Position numbers and translations under genes: made by a program. DNA of 64,000 nt, taken from assembly GCF_014268935.2 (NCBI RefSeq), contig NZ_JABWRJ020000001.1:1736001-1800000 (forward strand). Direction: 5' to 3'. Below are positions 17,578 through 28,684 of this stretch, one piece after another; position 1 is the stretch's first letter; each line of letters begins with the position of its first letter. The notes under the pieces are model-generated. The model was not told where the DNA came from. It saw nothing but the letters and a program-made list of their open reading frames with translations, and ran no database searches. The stretch comes from Pseudomonas peradeniyensis (GTDB lineage: Bacteria > Pseudomonadota > Gammaproteobacteria > Pseudomonadales > Pseudomonadaceae).

Positions 17578-19773
17578 GTGAACAACCTGCTCGGTCACCC
17601 TCGCGCCCGCCTTGCCATGCTGGCAATCCTGGTGCTGGTGATTCCCCTGACCGCGCGCGCCCTGCTGGGCTGGTCCAACCCCTTCGGCTACCTGTCCGAC
17701 CTGGCCATCGGCAGCCTGCTGTTGCTGCTCGTGCACCGTCGCCCCTGGTGGCTGGCCCTGCCGCTGCTGTTGGCCTGGGGTGGTCTGTGGGTGGCTTCCG
17801 CCGAACTGGTCAGCGCCGTCGGCCGGCTGCCCACGGTCGACGACCTGACCTACCTGGTCGACCCGCAGTTCATGGAGAACTCCACCGCCGGCACCCTGGC
17901 CCATGCCTGGCTGCCCGTCCTGCTGGTCGTCGGCCTTGGCGCCTGGCTGGCGAGCGTATGGCGATCGCCCGTCGGCGCACCCTTGCCGCGGCGACTCTGG
18001 AGCGTGCCCCTGGCACTGTTCGGCCTGCACTGGGGCGGCCAGCAGCTGGCCCCCTCGGATGCCGACCAATGGCGCCAATACGGCCTCACCCACCAGGCGC
18101 TGTCGGCAGCGGTGGGCAAGCTCCAGCACCAGACCTTGAGCGGCCTGGGCCATGTGCCGGCGGTCACGGCGCTGTCCAGCGCCGGCCTGACCCAATCCGA
18201 CCTCAATGGTGTCAAGCTGCTGGACGCCCCAGGCAAGGCGCGCAACCTGCTGATCATCACCGTCGAGGGCATCCCCGGCGCCTACCTGCGCCCCAACCGC
18301 GAGGCACTGGGCAGCCGCTTCGAGCAGGACCTGATGCCCCGGCTCAGCCAATGGGCCGAGCGCGGCATGAACACCCCCGACTATGTGCTGCACACCCACC
18401 AGACCATTCGTGGCCTCTACGCGATGCTCTGCGGCGACTACGACAAGCTGGCCAACGGCACGCCCAAGGGCGTCGAGCTGCTGACCCAGCAGCAACGCAA
18501 CCAGGCGTGCCTGCCGGCCCAGCTGCGCGAGGCCGGTTTCGCCACCCATTACCTGCAGGGCGCCGGGCTGCGCTTCATGGCCAAGGACCGGATCATGCCG
18601 CACATCGGCTTCGACACGGTGCATGGCCTGGAATGGTTCGCCAACGACAACTACCTGGAGTTCCCCTGGGGCAAGGACGACCGTGCCTTCTTCGAAGGTG
18701 CGCTCGATTACGTCGGCGAGCTGCGCAAGCAACCGCAGCCGTGGATGCTCACCCTGCTCACGGTTGGCACCCACCAGCCCTACTCGGCACCTGACGCCTA
18801 CCTGCAACGCTTCGACACGCCCAAGCAGGCTGCGGTGGCCTACCTTGATGATGCACTGGGCAACTTCCTCGACGGCCTCGAGAAACAGGGCGTGCTGGAA
18901 GACACGCTGGTGATCGTCACCTCGGACGAATCCCACGGCATCGACGGCGTGCGTCTGGCCTCGGCCTGGGGCTTCAACCTCACGTTAGCGCCGGAACAGG
19001 CCCAACTGCCCAGGCTCAAGCAGGGTACCTACGGCCACATCGACCTGAGCACCTCCCTGCTCGACTATTTCGCCCTGCCGATCCCGGCGGCCCTGGGCGG
19101 ACGTTCGCTGTACCGCGACTACGACAGCGGCCGTGAGATGATCTCCTACACCAACGGCATGCTGCGCTACCACGACGGCCAAGGCACCCTGAGCGAGTGC
19201 GACTTCCAGCAACGCTGCCGACGCTATGCGAGCAAAGGGTTCATAGCCGACCAGGCCAAATTCCTCGGCCGTGGCGACGACAGCCTGGGCCCGCAACTCA
19301 ATCTGCTGGCCACCAGCCTCGACCAGTCGCTGCTGCAGACCCCACTCAACCTGCGCTACCAGTTCGGTGGCCCATCGCCCATCGCCCTGGCGGAGCGCAT
19401 CAAGGATGACTGGGCGGACAACCTGATCGGCGCGCAGTACCTGGAAATGCCCGAAGGCTCGCGTACCCGTGTGCGTCTGAAAGTTCGGGCGCTGGATCCC
19501 CAGCACGCGGCGTTTATCCGCCTCAAGGCCAAGGAGCTGGAGCAGGACGTGCAGCTCGGGCTGCCCGAAGAGATTAGGGTGACAGCCGACGAGCCGCTGG
19601 AAATGGAGTTCGACTTCGACAACCCCACCGTGCGCAAGGCGTTTTCCTTCCATCTGCTGGGGTATGGTGGCGGCGAAGTGGAAGTCAGCGATTTCAGCGT
19701 GATTACCGCGCTGCCAGATGAGCCGGAGACGGTGGAAGAGCTGGCGGATGGGCATCTTGCCCAGTCGAGCTGA
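17578..19773 (+). CDS. Membrane sulfatase-fold transferase (LTA-synthase / phosphoglycerol-transferase-like)
   Basis: A 731-residue inner-membrane protein. About four to five N-terminal helices (to about residue 155) precede a periplasmic alkaline-phosphatase/sulfatase-fold domain. Motifs: NLLIITVEGIPG near 221, the likely nucleophile Thr in HTHQTIRGLYAMLCGDY near 275, and the metal site TSDESHG near 445. A C-terminal beta-rich region (about 600-710) follows. The family transfers phosphoglycerol or phosphoethanolamine to glycans; the acceptor here is unknown. Start is GTG 17578 with AAGGA 7 nt upstream. It is convergent with the VpsR-like gene, which ends 6 bp downstream. Confidence 0.82.
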   Translation: MNNLLGHPRARLAMLAILVLVIPLTARALLGWSNPFGYLSDLAIGSLLLLLVHRRPWWLALPLLLAWGGLWVASAELVSAVGRLPTVDDLTYLVDPQFMENSTAGTLAHAWLPVLLVVGLGAWLASVWRSPVGAPLPRRLWSVPLALFGLHWGGQQLAPSDADQWRQYGLTHQALSAAVGKLQHQTLSGLGHVPAVTALSSAGLTQSDLNGVKLLDAPGKARNLLIITVEGIPGAYLRPNREALGSRFEQDLMPRLSQWAERGMNTPDYVLHTHQTIRGLYAMLCGDYDKLANGTPKGVELLTQQQRNQACLPAQLREAGFATHYLQGAGLRFMAKDRIMPHIGFDTVHGLEWFANDNYLEFPWGKDDRAFFEGALDYVGELRKQPQPWMLTLLTVGTHQPYSAPDAYLQRFDTPKQAAVAYLDDALGNFLDGLEKQGVLEDTLVIVTSDESHGIDGVRLASAWGFNLTLAPEQAQLPRLKQGTYGHIDLSTSLLDYFALPIPAALGGRSLYRDYDSGREMISYTNGMLRYHDGQGTLSECDFQQRCRRYASKGFIADQAKFLGRGDDSLGPQLNLLATSLDQSLLQTPLNLRYQFGGPSPIALAERIKDDWADNLIGAQYLEMPEGSRTRVRLKVRALDPQHAAFIRLKAKELEQDVQLGLPEEIRVTADEPLEMEFDFDNPTVRKAFSFHLLGYGGGEVEVSDFSVITALPDEPETVEELADGHLAQSS

Positions 19774-19779
19774 GGTCAG

Positions 19780-21105
<1,326 letters not shown>

Positions 21106-21438
21106 GACCTTTCCTTGGCGCCAGATTATGGTTTTTTAACTGTAAACAGACAGTTGCGACGCCCGAATTAACAGTAGCAATGAACTTGACGCCCCCCACT
21201 ACCGTTGGTCAGCCCGCCGTGAAAGCCGTACGACCCGCCGGGAATTTTTCAATTCAATTGCCGTCTTAGGCGCGCAGGACAGGTAGGAAAACTTCGCCGA
21301 TATAAAAAATTTTCAACAGTCATGTGACTTGAACCCTGATCTGGAGCATCAGTACAAATAACCCCGCGCTGTACACTTTTGTGGAATAACACCGCGGCAC
21401 CTTATTTCGCTGTTTGGGACCATGAGAGAGACCGAACC
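21106..21438. other. 333 bp divergent intergenic region
   Basis: Lies between the VpsR-like gene and a small unknown gene. It contains an AT-rich patch (21299-21317, TATAAAAAATTTTC) likely to hold promoter elements, and a short ACTGTAAACAGACAGT imperfect dyad near 21140-21155 just upstream of the regulator's start, a possible autoregulatory site. I see no ORF or RNA. Confidence 0.4.
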
Positions 21439-21705
21439 ATGAACGCCCCGCTCCGTGTCAACGAAGCACTGCTGATCGCCGACCACGCCTTCGAACCCTT
21501 CCAGTGCGTAGCCTGGGATGCACCCAACGGTACTGGTGAACTGAGCCTGGCAGTGATCGACCGGACCAGCACCCGTATCGGCAGCAAGCAAGTGTCCTCG
21601 CGCGTCTATTCCGACCCCGCGCAATGGGCCAGCCTGATCGAGGAAGTGCGCGCCGAACTGTCCGGCAAAGGTTACGACCTGCAACCCTGGTCGATGCCGA
21701 AGTAA
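21439..21705 (+). CDS. Small conserved-looking protein of unknown function
   Basis: An 88-residue acidic soluble protein without signal peptide, membrane segment or recognisable motif. It reads as a compact alpha/beta fold (sheet-forming GELSLAVIDRTSTRIGSK followed by an amphipathic helix SLIEEVRAELSGKG). The ATG at 21439 has a GAGAGA stretch upstream; an in-frame start 20 codons earlier is less likely. Coding bias matches its neighbours, and a strong double-hairpin terminator follows, which supports it being a real, monocistronic gene. No function can be assigned. Confidence 0.65.
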   Translation: MNAPLRVNEALLIADHAFEPFQCVAWDAPNGTGELSLAVIDRTSTRIGSKQVSSRVYSDPAQWASLIEEVRAELSGKGYDLQPWSMPK

Positions 21706-21719
21706 AAGAGCACGCCGCC

Positions 21720-21777
21720 ACAAGTGCGTGATTGCCACGCACTTGTGCAAGTTTCCCCACTTTCGGGGACAACTTTT
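21720..21777 (+). terminator. Double-hairpin terminator
   Basis: ACAAGTGCGTG/CACGCACTTGT is a perfect 11 bp stem with a 5 nt loop. A second TCCCC/GGGGA hairpin (21753-21768) follows, ending in CTTTTT. It terminates the small upstream gene and could also serve the opposing VWA gene, which stops at 21809. Confidence 0.8.
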
Positions 21778-21808
21778 TCAATTGCGACATCCTGTCGCAG
21801 TTACATCC

Positions 21809-22453
21809 TTATTTGACCACCGCGAACTGCTCGATATGCCGATAGTCGGCCTGCAGTTGTTCGGCAAGTTGGCGTGCCCGGCCCACGCGCACCGCCGCTG
21901 TTTCCATATCCACCAGCAACGTCACGCAAGGTAGCGGCTGCAACGCAGGGCCCTGTTGCAGACGGCCATCGGTCAACACCAGGCAGCGCTGTACCTCATG
22001 GGGCAAGCGCTTGCCCCGGGCCAACAACCACTGACGCGCCTCTTCCAGCGCCGCCGGCAACGGTGTACCGCCGCCCGCCCCCAGCGCCTGCAACCAGGGC
22101 TGCAACGCCGCCGAGGCTTTCAGGCCATGGCGTTGCCATTGCGGCCGGTTGCCGCTGGCCGTGAGCAAGGCCAGGCGCGCGCGTTGACGGTAAGCCTCAT
22201 CGAACAAACCGGTCAGCAGCCCCTTGGCCTGGGCCAGCGCCTGATTGCGTCGGGTCGACGCCGAAGCATCGACGATCACCAGCCACAGTTCCGGCGCCTG
22301 GGCCTGGCGTTGCTGCCAGCACAGGTCGCGGCGCTGGCGTGGCCGCCCTTTGAGCAAGGTCGCCAGCCAGGCGATGCGCCCGCTATCACTGGTGCGTGGG
22401 CGGCCCCGGGAAGTCCCCGTCAAATGACCGACGCGAGGCCTGGCATCCGCCAC
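21809..22453 (-). CDS. VWA-domain chelatase subunit (ChlD/BchD-like)
   Basis: A 214-residue protein made almost entirely of a von Willebrand factor A domain, with a MIDAS start VDASAST near residue 61, a T in GGGTPLP near 128 and D in LTDGRL near 160. It corresponds to the C-terminal half of the chelatase D subunit. With the neighbouring ChlI-type ATPase and CobN it probably forms the cobalt-insertion complex for the aerobic B12 pathway, in place of CobS/CobT. The start is taken as GTG 22453; no ribosome-binding site is evident, so coupling to the upstream gene is likely and the true N-terminus is uncertain. Confidence 0.82.
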   Translation of the reverse strand: MADARPRVGHLTGTSRGRPRTSDSGRIAWLATLLKGRPRQRRDLCWQQRQAQAPELWLVIVDASASTRRNQALAQAKGLLTGLFDEAYRQRARLALLTASGNRPQWQRHGLKASAALQPWLQALGAGGGTPLPAALEEARQWLLARGKRLPHEVQRCLVLTDGRLQQGPALQPLPCVTLLVDMETAAVRVGRARQLAEQLQADYRHIEQFAVVK

Positions 22454-22476
22454 CCGATCATGGCGCGAGCGGATGC

Positions 22477-23475
22477 TCAGGGCTTTTTTGCCCAGTTCGG
22501 TACCTCACGCCGAGCACCCGTGGCCACCGGCTGGGCGGGCAATGCACCCCAGTCGCCCTGACCGCCCGGCGTATCCTGCGGACTCGCCTGCCCGCCCGCC
22601 GAGGTGGCCTGGGGTGGCGGTGCCTCGGTACGACGCCGATGGCGCAAAGCGTACTCGGCAACCGCCTGCACATCCGCCTCCTCGATCACCGCGTTACCCC
22701 GCCAGGCGGCATGGGCCCGCGCCGCGCGCAGCCAGACCAGGTCGGCACGCAAGCCGTCCACGCCAGCGGCGAAGCAGCGTTCGGTGATCCAGGCCAGGGC
22801 CTGGTCGTCCAGGGCAATCGACGCCAACCGCTCGCGTGCCGAGCGGCAGCGCTCGCGCAACACAGCCTGCTCGTCGGCCCACTGTTCGCAAAACGCCTGT
22901 GGATCGCTGTCGAAGGCCAGCCGGCGACGAATGATCTGCTGACGCGCCTCCGGCGCCGGCAAACCCTCCAGAGCCACGTTGAGGCCGAAGCGGTCGAGCA
23001 ACTGCGGACGCAGTTCGCCCTCCTCCGGGTTCATGGTGCCGATCAGCACGAAACGGGCGGCGTGGCGATGGGAAATACCGTCGCGCTCGATGCGGTTGGT
23101 GCCGCTGGCGGCCACGTCGAGCAGCAGGTCCACCAGCGGGTCGGGCAACAGGTTGACTTCATCGACGTACAGCACGCCACCGTCGGCATGGGCCAGAACC
23201 CCCGGCGAGAACCGTGCCTGGCCCTGGCCAAGGGCGGCATCCAGGTCGAGGGTGCCGACCAGGCGCTCCTCGGTCGCCCCCAGCGGCAGGGTCACGAACG
23301 GGCCGTCGCCAAGCAGGTCGGCCAAGCCCCGGGCCAAGGTGCTCTTGGCCATGCCCCGCGGGCCTTCGATCAGCACACCGCCGATCTTCGGGTCGATCGC
23401 CGTCAGGCACAGGGCCAGCTTGAGGTCGTCGGCGCCGACCACGGCGGCCAGGGGGAATTGTACGGGTTCGCTCAT
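22477..23475 (-). CDS. ChlI-type AAA+ ATPase, chelatase subunit
   Basis: A 332-residue AAA+ protein of the magnesium-chelatase I family. Walker A is GPRGMAKS (about 38-45), Walker B is GVLYVDEVNLLPD (about 98-110), sensor 1 is LIGTMNPEEGELRPQLLDRFG. A low-complexity Pro/Gly/Gln tail (about 285-320) follows the lid domain. Placement between cobN and a VWA gene makes it the motor of the cobaltochelatase rather than a magnesium chelatase; that is contextual inference. The start codon comes 2 bp after the cobN stop. Confidence 0.88.
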   Translation of the reverse strand: MSEPVQFPLAAVVGADDLKLALCLTAIDPKIGGVLIEGPRGMAKSTLARGLADLLGDGPFVTLPLGATEERLVGTLDLDAALGQGQARFSPGVLAHADGGVLYVDEVNLLPDPLVDLLLDVAASGTNRIERDGISHRHAARFVLIGTMNPEEGELRPQLLDRFGLNVALEGLPAPEARQQIIRRRLAFDSDPQAFCEQWADEQAVLRERCRSARERLASIALDDQALAWITERCFAAGVDGLRADLVWLRAARAHAAWRGNAVIEEADVQAVAEYALRHRRRTEAPPPQATSAGGQASPQDTPGGQGDWGALPAQPVATGARREVPNWAKKP

Positions 23476-23477
23476 GT

Positions 23478-26400
23478 TCAGCAGTCTTCCTCGCCGGCGA
23501 GCAATTGTTGCTCGAGGCTTTCACGATAGTCGCCCGGTTCCTGCCACAACCCGCGCTGCTGGGCTTCCAGCAGGCGCTCGGTAAGGTCGCGCAGGGCTTC
23601 GGGGTTGTGCTCGCGCATGAAATCACGAGTGGCCGGGTCGAGCACATAGGCATCGGCCAGGCCCTGGTAATGATGGTCGTCAATCAGGTGGGTGGTGGCG
23701 TCGAAGGCGAACAGGTTATCGACCGTGGCCGCCAGCTCGAACGCGCCTTTATAGCCATGGCGCTTGGCGCCGTCGATCCACTTGGGGTTGAGCGCCCGGG
23801 CACGGATCACTCGATTGAGTTCTTCCTTGAGGGTGCGCACTCGCGGCCGATCGGCCTGGCTGTGATCGCCGTGGTAGCTGGCTCGCGACGTACCGGCCAG
23901 GGTTTCGGCGGCCGCCAGCATGCCGCCCTGGAACTGGTAGTAATCGTTGGAGTCGAGCAGGTCGTGCTCGTGGTTGTCCTGGTTCTGCAGCACCGCCTGC
24001 ACCTGCGCCAGGCGCTGGGCGAACGCGGCGCGGGCCGGGGTGCCCTCGTCGGCTGCGCCATAGGCGTAGCCGCCATGGTTGAGGTAGACCTCGGCCAGAT
24101 CGTCGCGGCTGTGCCACAGGCGTCCGTCAATGGCGTTTTGCACTCCGGCCCCGTAGGCGCCGGGCTTGGCGCCGAACACCCGCCAGCCGGCCTGCCGCGC
24201 CGCCTGCTCGGGCTCGACGCCAGCGCCGAGCAACGCTTCACGCTCGGCGCGCACCCGCGCGGCCAGGGGGTTCAGGTCGTCCGGTTCGTCCAGCGTCGCC
24301 ACCGCCTGCACGGCGGCGTCGAACAGGCGGATCAGGTTGCCGAAGGCGTCGCGGAAGAAACCTGACACCCGCAGCGTCACATCCACTCGTGGCCGGTCGA
24401 GCAGGCTCAGCGGCAGGATCTCGAAATCATCGACCCGCTGGCTGCCGGTGGCCCACACCGGGCGCACGCCCATCAACGCCATGGCCTGGGCGATATCGTC
24501 GCCACCGGTGCGCATGGTCGCCGTGCCCCACACCGACAGCCCCAGCTGGCGCAGGTGATCGCCGTGATCCTGCAGGTGCCGCTCAAGGATCAGGTTGGCC
24601 GAGGCGAACCCCAGGCGCCAGGCCGTGGCGGTCGGCAGGTTGCGCACATCGACGGTATAGAAGTTGCGCCCGGTGGGCAGCACGTCAAGACGCCCACGGC
24701 TGGGCGCGCCGCTGGGCCCGGCCGGGACGAAACGCCCGGCCAGGGCAGCCAGCAGGCCATCAATCTCGGCAGCGCCGCAGGCATCCAGATCGGGGGCGAC
24801 CTGCTCGACCAGCGTGTGCAGCACTTCGCGCACCGCGTCCCATTCGAGCCCGTCCTGTAGCGCGAGAGTACCCAGCAGGGCCTGCTCGATCAGTGACAAT
24901 GCCAGCAACTCCAGGCGCTCGCGGGTATCGCCACAGGTTCGCCAGAGGCTGGCGTCGAGTTGTGCCAACAGGTCCGGGCGTGGCCCATCCCAGGCCTGCC
25001 CCAGGTCACAGTCCAGCGGATCGAAGCCCAGCACCAGCGCCTTGGCCAGCACGCGGATCAGGCTGGCGTTACCGCCCTTGCCATCGCCCCGCGCCACCCG
25101 CAGCAACGCCAGCAACGTATCGCTGCGCAAACGTCCCTGCGGCGATTGGCCGAACACGTGCAGGCCGTCGCGAATCTGCGATTCCTTCAGGTCGCACAGG
25201 TAGGTGTCCAGCCGCGGCAGCCACACCGCCGCGTCCTCCATCTGCCCTTCGAGCTGCAACTCGCGATCGATATGGTGGGTCTTGACCAGTTCGAGGATGT
25301 CCCGTTGCAGCTCGCGGGCACGGCGCGGATCGAGTAACTGCGCCTCGTAGTACTCGTCGGCCAGTTGCTCCAGGTGGCGCAGCGGGCCGTAGGTCTCGGC
25401 GCGGGTCAGCGGCGGCATCAGGTGGTCGATGATCACCGCCTGGGTGCGGCGCTTGGCCTGGGCGCCCTCGCCCGGGTCGTTGACGATGAACGGGTAGATG
25501 TTGGGCAACGGGCCGAGCAAGGCATCCGGCCAGCACTCGGCGGACAGGCCCACGCCCTTGCCCGGCAGCCATTCCAGGTTGCCGTGCTTGCCCACATGGA
25601 TCACCGCGTCGGCGGCATAGCCGTTGCGCAGCCAGAAGTGGAACGCCAGGTAGCCATGGGGCGGCACCAGGTCCGGGTCGTGGTACACCGCGCTGTGATC
25701 CACCTGATAGCCCCGCGCCGGCTGTATGCCGACGAAGGTCAGGCCGTAGCGCAGGCCGGCAACCATCATGCGTCCACTGCGGAACATCGGATCCTGCTCG
25801 GGCGGCCCCCAGCGCTCCAGCACGGCGCGCCGGTTGCCCTCGGGCAATGCGGCAAAGGCGCGCTGGTAGTCGGCCAGGGCCAGGCTCTGGGCGCAGGGGC
25901 GCTGGTCGAGGTGATCAAGGTCGTTGGTCACACCGCCGAGCAACTGGTGAATCAGCTCGGTACCGCTGTCGGGCAGGCCGGCCACCGGGTAACCCTGCGC
26001 TTGCAGGGCCTCGAGGATATTGAGCGCCGCGCCCGGCGTGTCCAGGCCGACGCCATTGCCGATACGCCCGTCGCGGGTCGGGTAGTTGGCCAGCACCAGG
26101 GCCACGCGCTTTTCCTGGTTGTCCAGGCGCGCCAGGGTCACCCAGCGCCGTGCCAGTTCGGCGACGAAGTCCATGCGTTCGGGATGGGCCCGGTAGCAGA
26201 CCACATCGGACTGGCTGCGCTCGCTGCGCCAGGCCAGGTCCTTGAAACTCACCGGCCGGGTGATGATGCGCCCGTCCAGTTCCGGCAGGGCGATGTGCAT
26301 CGCCAGGTCGCGCGCGCCCAGGCCCTGCTCGCTCTGCTCCCAGCCGGGCTGGTTGTCCTGGGCGCAGATGGCCTGCAGCACCGGTACATCGCGGCGCAGC

Positions 26401-27239
26401 GGGCGCAGGTTGGGTTGCTCGGGGCTGGACAGGGCGAAACCGGTAGTGTTGATCACCACTTCGGCCTGCACCTCGTCGAGCCAGGCCTCGACCTGGTCCA
26501 GGCAGGCGCGCTCCTTCAGGCTGGCCACGGCGATGGGCAATGGGTTCAGCCCGCAGGCCTGCAGGCGCTGGCAGAACACATCGATGAACGCCGTGTTGGC
26601 CGCCTGCAGGTGCGAACGGTAGAACAGCAACGGCGCCACCGGATGCTCCGGGTGCCACTCGGCATACCAGTCCTCGAGACGCGCCGTGGCCTTGGCCGGA
26701 TGGTAAACCGCCGTGCGCGGCAAGGGCTGCGGTTCATCCCACGGGTAATCGCGCCCCAGCCACTGGCTGGCCAGGCAGTTGAACAGGTTCACCGCGTTGG
26801 CCTTGCCGCCCTGGCGCAGGAAGTGCCAGAGGCGTTCGGCCTGTTCGCCGCGCACCGTGCCCAGGTCGGTGAGCTCCGGGTCCGGGCGGTCATCGCCGGG
26901 CACCAGGATCAGCTCGACCCCACGCCCCGCCAGCTCGACCAGTTGCTCGACACCATAGCGCCAGTAGCCGACGCCGCCATGCAGCGACACCAGGATCACC
27001 TTGGCGTGGCGCAGCACCTGGTCGACATACAGGTCGACCGAGGCATGGTTCTGCACCTGCATCGGGTTGGCCAGGCGCACGCTGGGGAAATCGACCGGCA
27101 ACTGCTCGGCGGTTTCGGCGAGCAGCGCCAGGTGTGAATCACCGCTGCAGAGGATCACCAGGTCGGCGGGGGTCTGGCCGAGGTCGGCGATGCTGTCGTC
27201 CGGCACGAAGCCGCCGGGTTGGGTCCGCAGCAGGTGCAT
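23478..27239 (-). CDS. cobN: Cobaltochelatase large subunit CobN
   Basis: A 1253-residue protein of the CobN/magnesium-chelatase H family and full family length. It binds hydrogenobyrinic acid a,c-diamide and receives Co2+ in an ATP-driven reaction with an AAA+/VWA partner pair. Recognisable blocks include VSLHGGVGYWRYG near residue 83, HVGKHGNLEWLPGKG near 550 and VYLNHGGYAYG near 1050. It is second in the operon, 3 bp after cobW and 2 bp before the ChlI-type gene, all behind a cobalamin riboswitch. No frameshift or gap is visible. Confidence 0.96.
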   Translation of the reverse strand: MHLLRTQPGGFVPDDSIADLGQTPADLVILCSGDSHLALLAETAEQLPVDFPSVRLANPMQVQNHASVDLYVDQVLRHAKVILVSLHGGVGYWRYGVEQLVELAGRGVELILVPGDDRPDPELTDLGTVRGEQAERLWHFLRQGGKANAVNLFNCLASQWLGRDYPWDEPQPLPRTAVYHPAKATARLEDWYAEWHPEHPVAPLLFYRSHLQAANTAFIDVFCQRLQACGLNPLPIAVASLKERACLDQVEAWLDEVQAEVVINTTGFALSSPEQPNLRPLRRDVPVLQAICAQDNQPGWEQSEQGLGARDLAMHIALPELDGRIITRPVSFKDLAWRSERSQSDVVCYRAHPERMDFVAELARRWVTLARLDNQEKRVALVLANYPTRDGRIGNGVGLDTPGAALNILEALQAQGYPVAGLPDSGTELIHQLLGGVTNDLDHLDQRPCAQSLALADYQRAFAALPEGNRRAVLERWGPPEQDPMFRSGRMMVAGLRYGLTFVGIQPARGYQVDHSAVYHDPDLVPPHGYLAFHFWLRNGYAADAVIHVGKHGNLEWLPGKGVGLSAECWPDALLGPLPNIYPFIVNDPGEGAQAKRRTQAVIIDHLMPPLTRAETYGPLRHLEQLADEYYEAQLLDPRRARELQRDILELVKTHHIDRELQLEGQMEDAAVWLPRLDTYLCDLKESQIRDGLHVFGQSPQGRLRSDTLLALLRVARGDGKGGNASLIRVLAKALVLGFDPLDCDLGQAWDGPRPDLLAQLDASLWRTCGDTRERLELLALSLIEQALLGTLALQDGLEWDAVREVLHTLVEQVAPDLDACGAAEIDGLLAALAGRFVPAGPSGAPSRGRLDVLPTGRNFYTVDVRNLPTATAWRLGFASANLILERHLQDHGDHLRQLGLSVWGTATMRTGGDDIAQAMALMGVRPVWATGSQRVDDFEILPLSLLDRPRVDVTLRVSGFFRDAFGNLIRLFDAAVQAVATLDEPDDLNPLAARVRAEREALLGAGVEPEQAARQAGWRVFGAKPGAYGAGVQNAIDGRLWHSRDDLAEVYLNHGGYAYGAADEGTPARAAFAQRLAQVQAVLQNQDNHEHDLLDSNDYYQFQGGMLAAAETLAGTSRASYHGDHSQADRPRVRTLKEELNRVIRARALNPKWIDGAKRHGYKGAFELAATVDNLFAFDATTHLIDDHHYQGLADAYVLDPATRDFMREHNPEALRDLTERLLEAQQRGLWQEPGDYRESLEQQLLAGEEDC

Positions 27240-27242
27240 GGA

Positions 27243-28310
27243 TCAGGCGCCCAGGACCTGGCGCAGACGCGCTTCCAGCTGTGCGGCGTCCAGCGCCTGG
27301 CCGATCAGCACCAGGCGGGTGATTCGTGGTTCATCGCTGCGCCAGGCGCGGTCGAAATGCTTGTCGAAGCGGGTGCCCACGCCCTGGATCAGCAGGCGCA
27401 TCGGCTTGCCGGGGATGGCGGCGAAGCCCTTGGCGCGCAGGATGCCGAACTCGGTGACCAGCTGGGTCAGGGCGTCGAGCAGCAGGCTCTCGTCGGCCTC
27501 GGGCAAATCAATGGAGATCGAGTCGAAGGCGTCGTGGTCATGGTCGTCATGGTCATCGCCGTCGTGATGCGAGTCGTGATGGGTACGACGACCATCGATA
27601 TGCGCCTCGGATTCGGCGCCCACGCCCAGCAATACTTCCAGCGGCAAGCGACCGCTGCTGGCCTCGATCACCTTGACCGCCGGCGGCAGTTCTTCGGCCA
27701 CCTCGGCGCGGACCTTGGCCAGGCCCTCGGCGTCGATCAGGTCGGCCTTGTTCAGTACCACCAGGTCGGCGCTGGCCAGCTGGTCGGCGAACAGCTCGTG
27801 CAGCGGCGACTCGTGGTCGAGGTTGGGGTCGAGCTTGCGCTGGGCGTCGACCTGGTCCGGATAGGCGGCGAAGGTGCCGGCGGCCACGGCCGGGCTGTCG
27901 ACCACGGTGATCACCGCGTCGACAGTGCAGGCGTTGCGGATTTCCGGCCACTGGAAGGCCTGTACCAGCGGTTTGGGCAAGGCCAGGCCACTGGTTTCGA
28001 TAAGAATGTGATCGAGATCGCCGCGACGGGCCACCAGCTCGCGCATCACCGGGAAGAACTCTTCCTGCACGGTGCAACACAGGCAACCGTTGGCCAGCTC
28101 GTAGACGCGGCCGTTGGCCTCTTCCTCGGTGCAGCCGATACTGCACTGCTTGAGGATCTCGCCATCGATGCCCAGCTCGCCGAATTCGTTGACGATCACC
28201 GCGATGCGGCGGCCCTGGGCGTTGTCGAGCATATGGCGCAGCAAGGTGGTCTTGCCCGAGCCGAGGAAGCCGGTGACGATGGTGACGGGAAGCTTGGCCA
28301 GTGTTTTCAT
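27243..28310 (-). CDS. cobW: CobW, G3E-family metal-chaperone GTPase
   Basis: A 355-residue GTPase. Walker A is GFLGSGKT (about 13-20), the metal-binding GCLCC motif follows near residue 74, Walker B/ETSG is at ILIETSGLALP and the base-recognition motif is NKADL. A His/Asp-rich tract (HHDSHHDGDDHDDHDHD, about 242-258) separates the GTPase from the C-terminal CobW domain and suits metal handling. CobW is thought to supply Co2+ for the aerobic B12 chelatase. The ATG at 28310 follows the riboswitch by about 117 bp. Confidence 0.94.
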   Translation of the reverse strand: MKTLAKLPVTIVTGFLGSGKTTLLRHMLDNAQGRRIAVIVNEFGELGIDGEILKQCSIGCTEEEANGRVYELANGCLCCTVQEEFFPVMRELVARRGDLDHILIETSGLALPKPLVQAFQWPEIRNACTVDAVITVVDSPAVAAGTFAAYPDQVDAQRKLDPNLDHESPLHELFADQLASADLVVLNKADLIDAEGLAKVRAEVAEELPPAVKVIEASSGRLPLEVLLGVGAESEAHIDGRRTHHDSHHDGDDHDDHDHDAFDSISIDLPEADESLLLDALTQLVTEFGILRAKGFAAIPGKPMRLLIQGVGTRFDKHFDRAWRSDEPRITRLVLIGQALDAAQLEARLRQVLGA

Positions 28311-28426
28311 GTCGCGATACCCTTGGCAGCAATGGCGCGGGCATGCAGGACGACAGCCACGGCCATGCCGGCCTGGCGCGTTCGCCACCGGATCACCCCG
28401 CCCGGTTGAAAGTCGAAAACGTCACG

Positions 28427-28605
28427 AGGCAGGTCTCCTGGCTTGCACCGCTGCGGCACGCTGGCCGGCGGGTCGGCGCCTTCCCGCGCGCCTGCGCAGT
28501 GGCTGTGCCGAACCCTTCAGTGCTTACAGTTGCGGGGGCAGCCGCGGCTTGTACCGCGTTCCCGTCTTAGCTCGGGCCAACGCCCGAGAACCTCGAACCG
28601 GCAAG
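28427..28605 (-). ncRNA. Cobalamin riboswitch controlling cobW-cobN-chlI-VWA
   Basis: On the minus strand the B12 box reads AGCCAGGAGACCTGCC (28443-28428). Upstream lie the other core elements: the CTGCCCCCGCAACTGTAAGC block, GCCACTG and GGGAAGG, with the 5' part starting near GGTTCTCGGGCG. The order and spacing match the adenosylcobalamin-type riboswitch. It precedes a cobalt-insertion operon, so repression by cobalamin is expected. The expression platform should lie in 28311-28427. Confidence 0.93.
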
Positions 28606-28684
28606 GCTACGCAGTGCCTGCCTGGCGGTCAACCGCTGCGGCGATTGACGCGGGCCCGGCCCCGTGATTTGCTAGTGCATTGCG

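Noticed and set aside
22453..22500. Possible frameshifted fusion of the ChlI-type ATPase and the VWA protein
   Set aside because: The VWA frame stays open upstream of its GTG into the 3' end of the ChlI-type gene, but that ATPase has a natural low-complexity tail and stop, and separate ChlI/VWA genes are usual beside cobN. I kept two genes and flagged the uncertain start.
25365..27137. A 590-codon plus-strand open frame antisense to cobN, with similar long antisense frames at 31567-33267, 56640-58178 and 14646-15956
   Set aside because: High-GC codon bias on the true strand leaves long open frames opposite it. The translations are low-complexity (Gln/His/Arg/Val-rich) with no family motif, and they lie wholly over well-supported genes.
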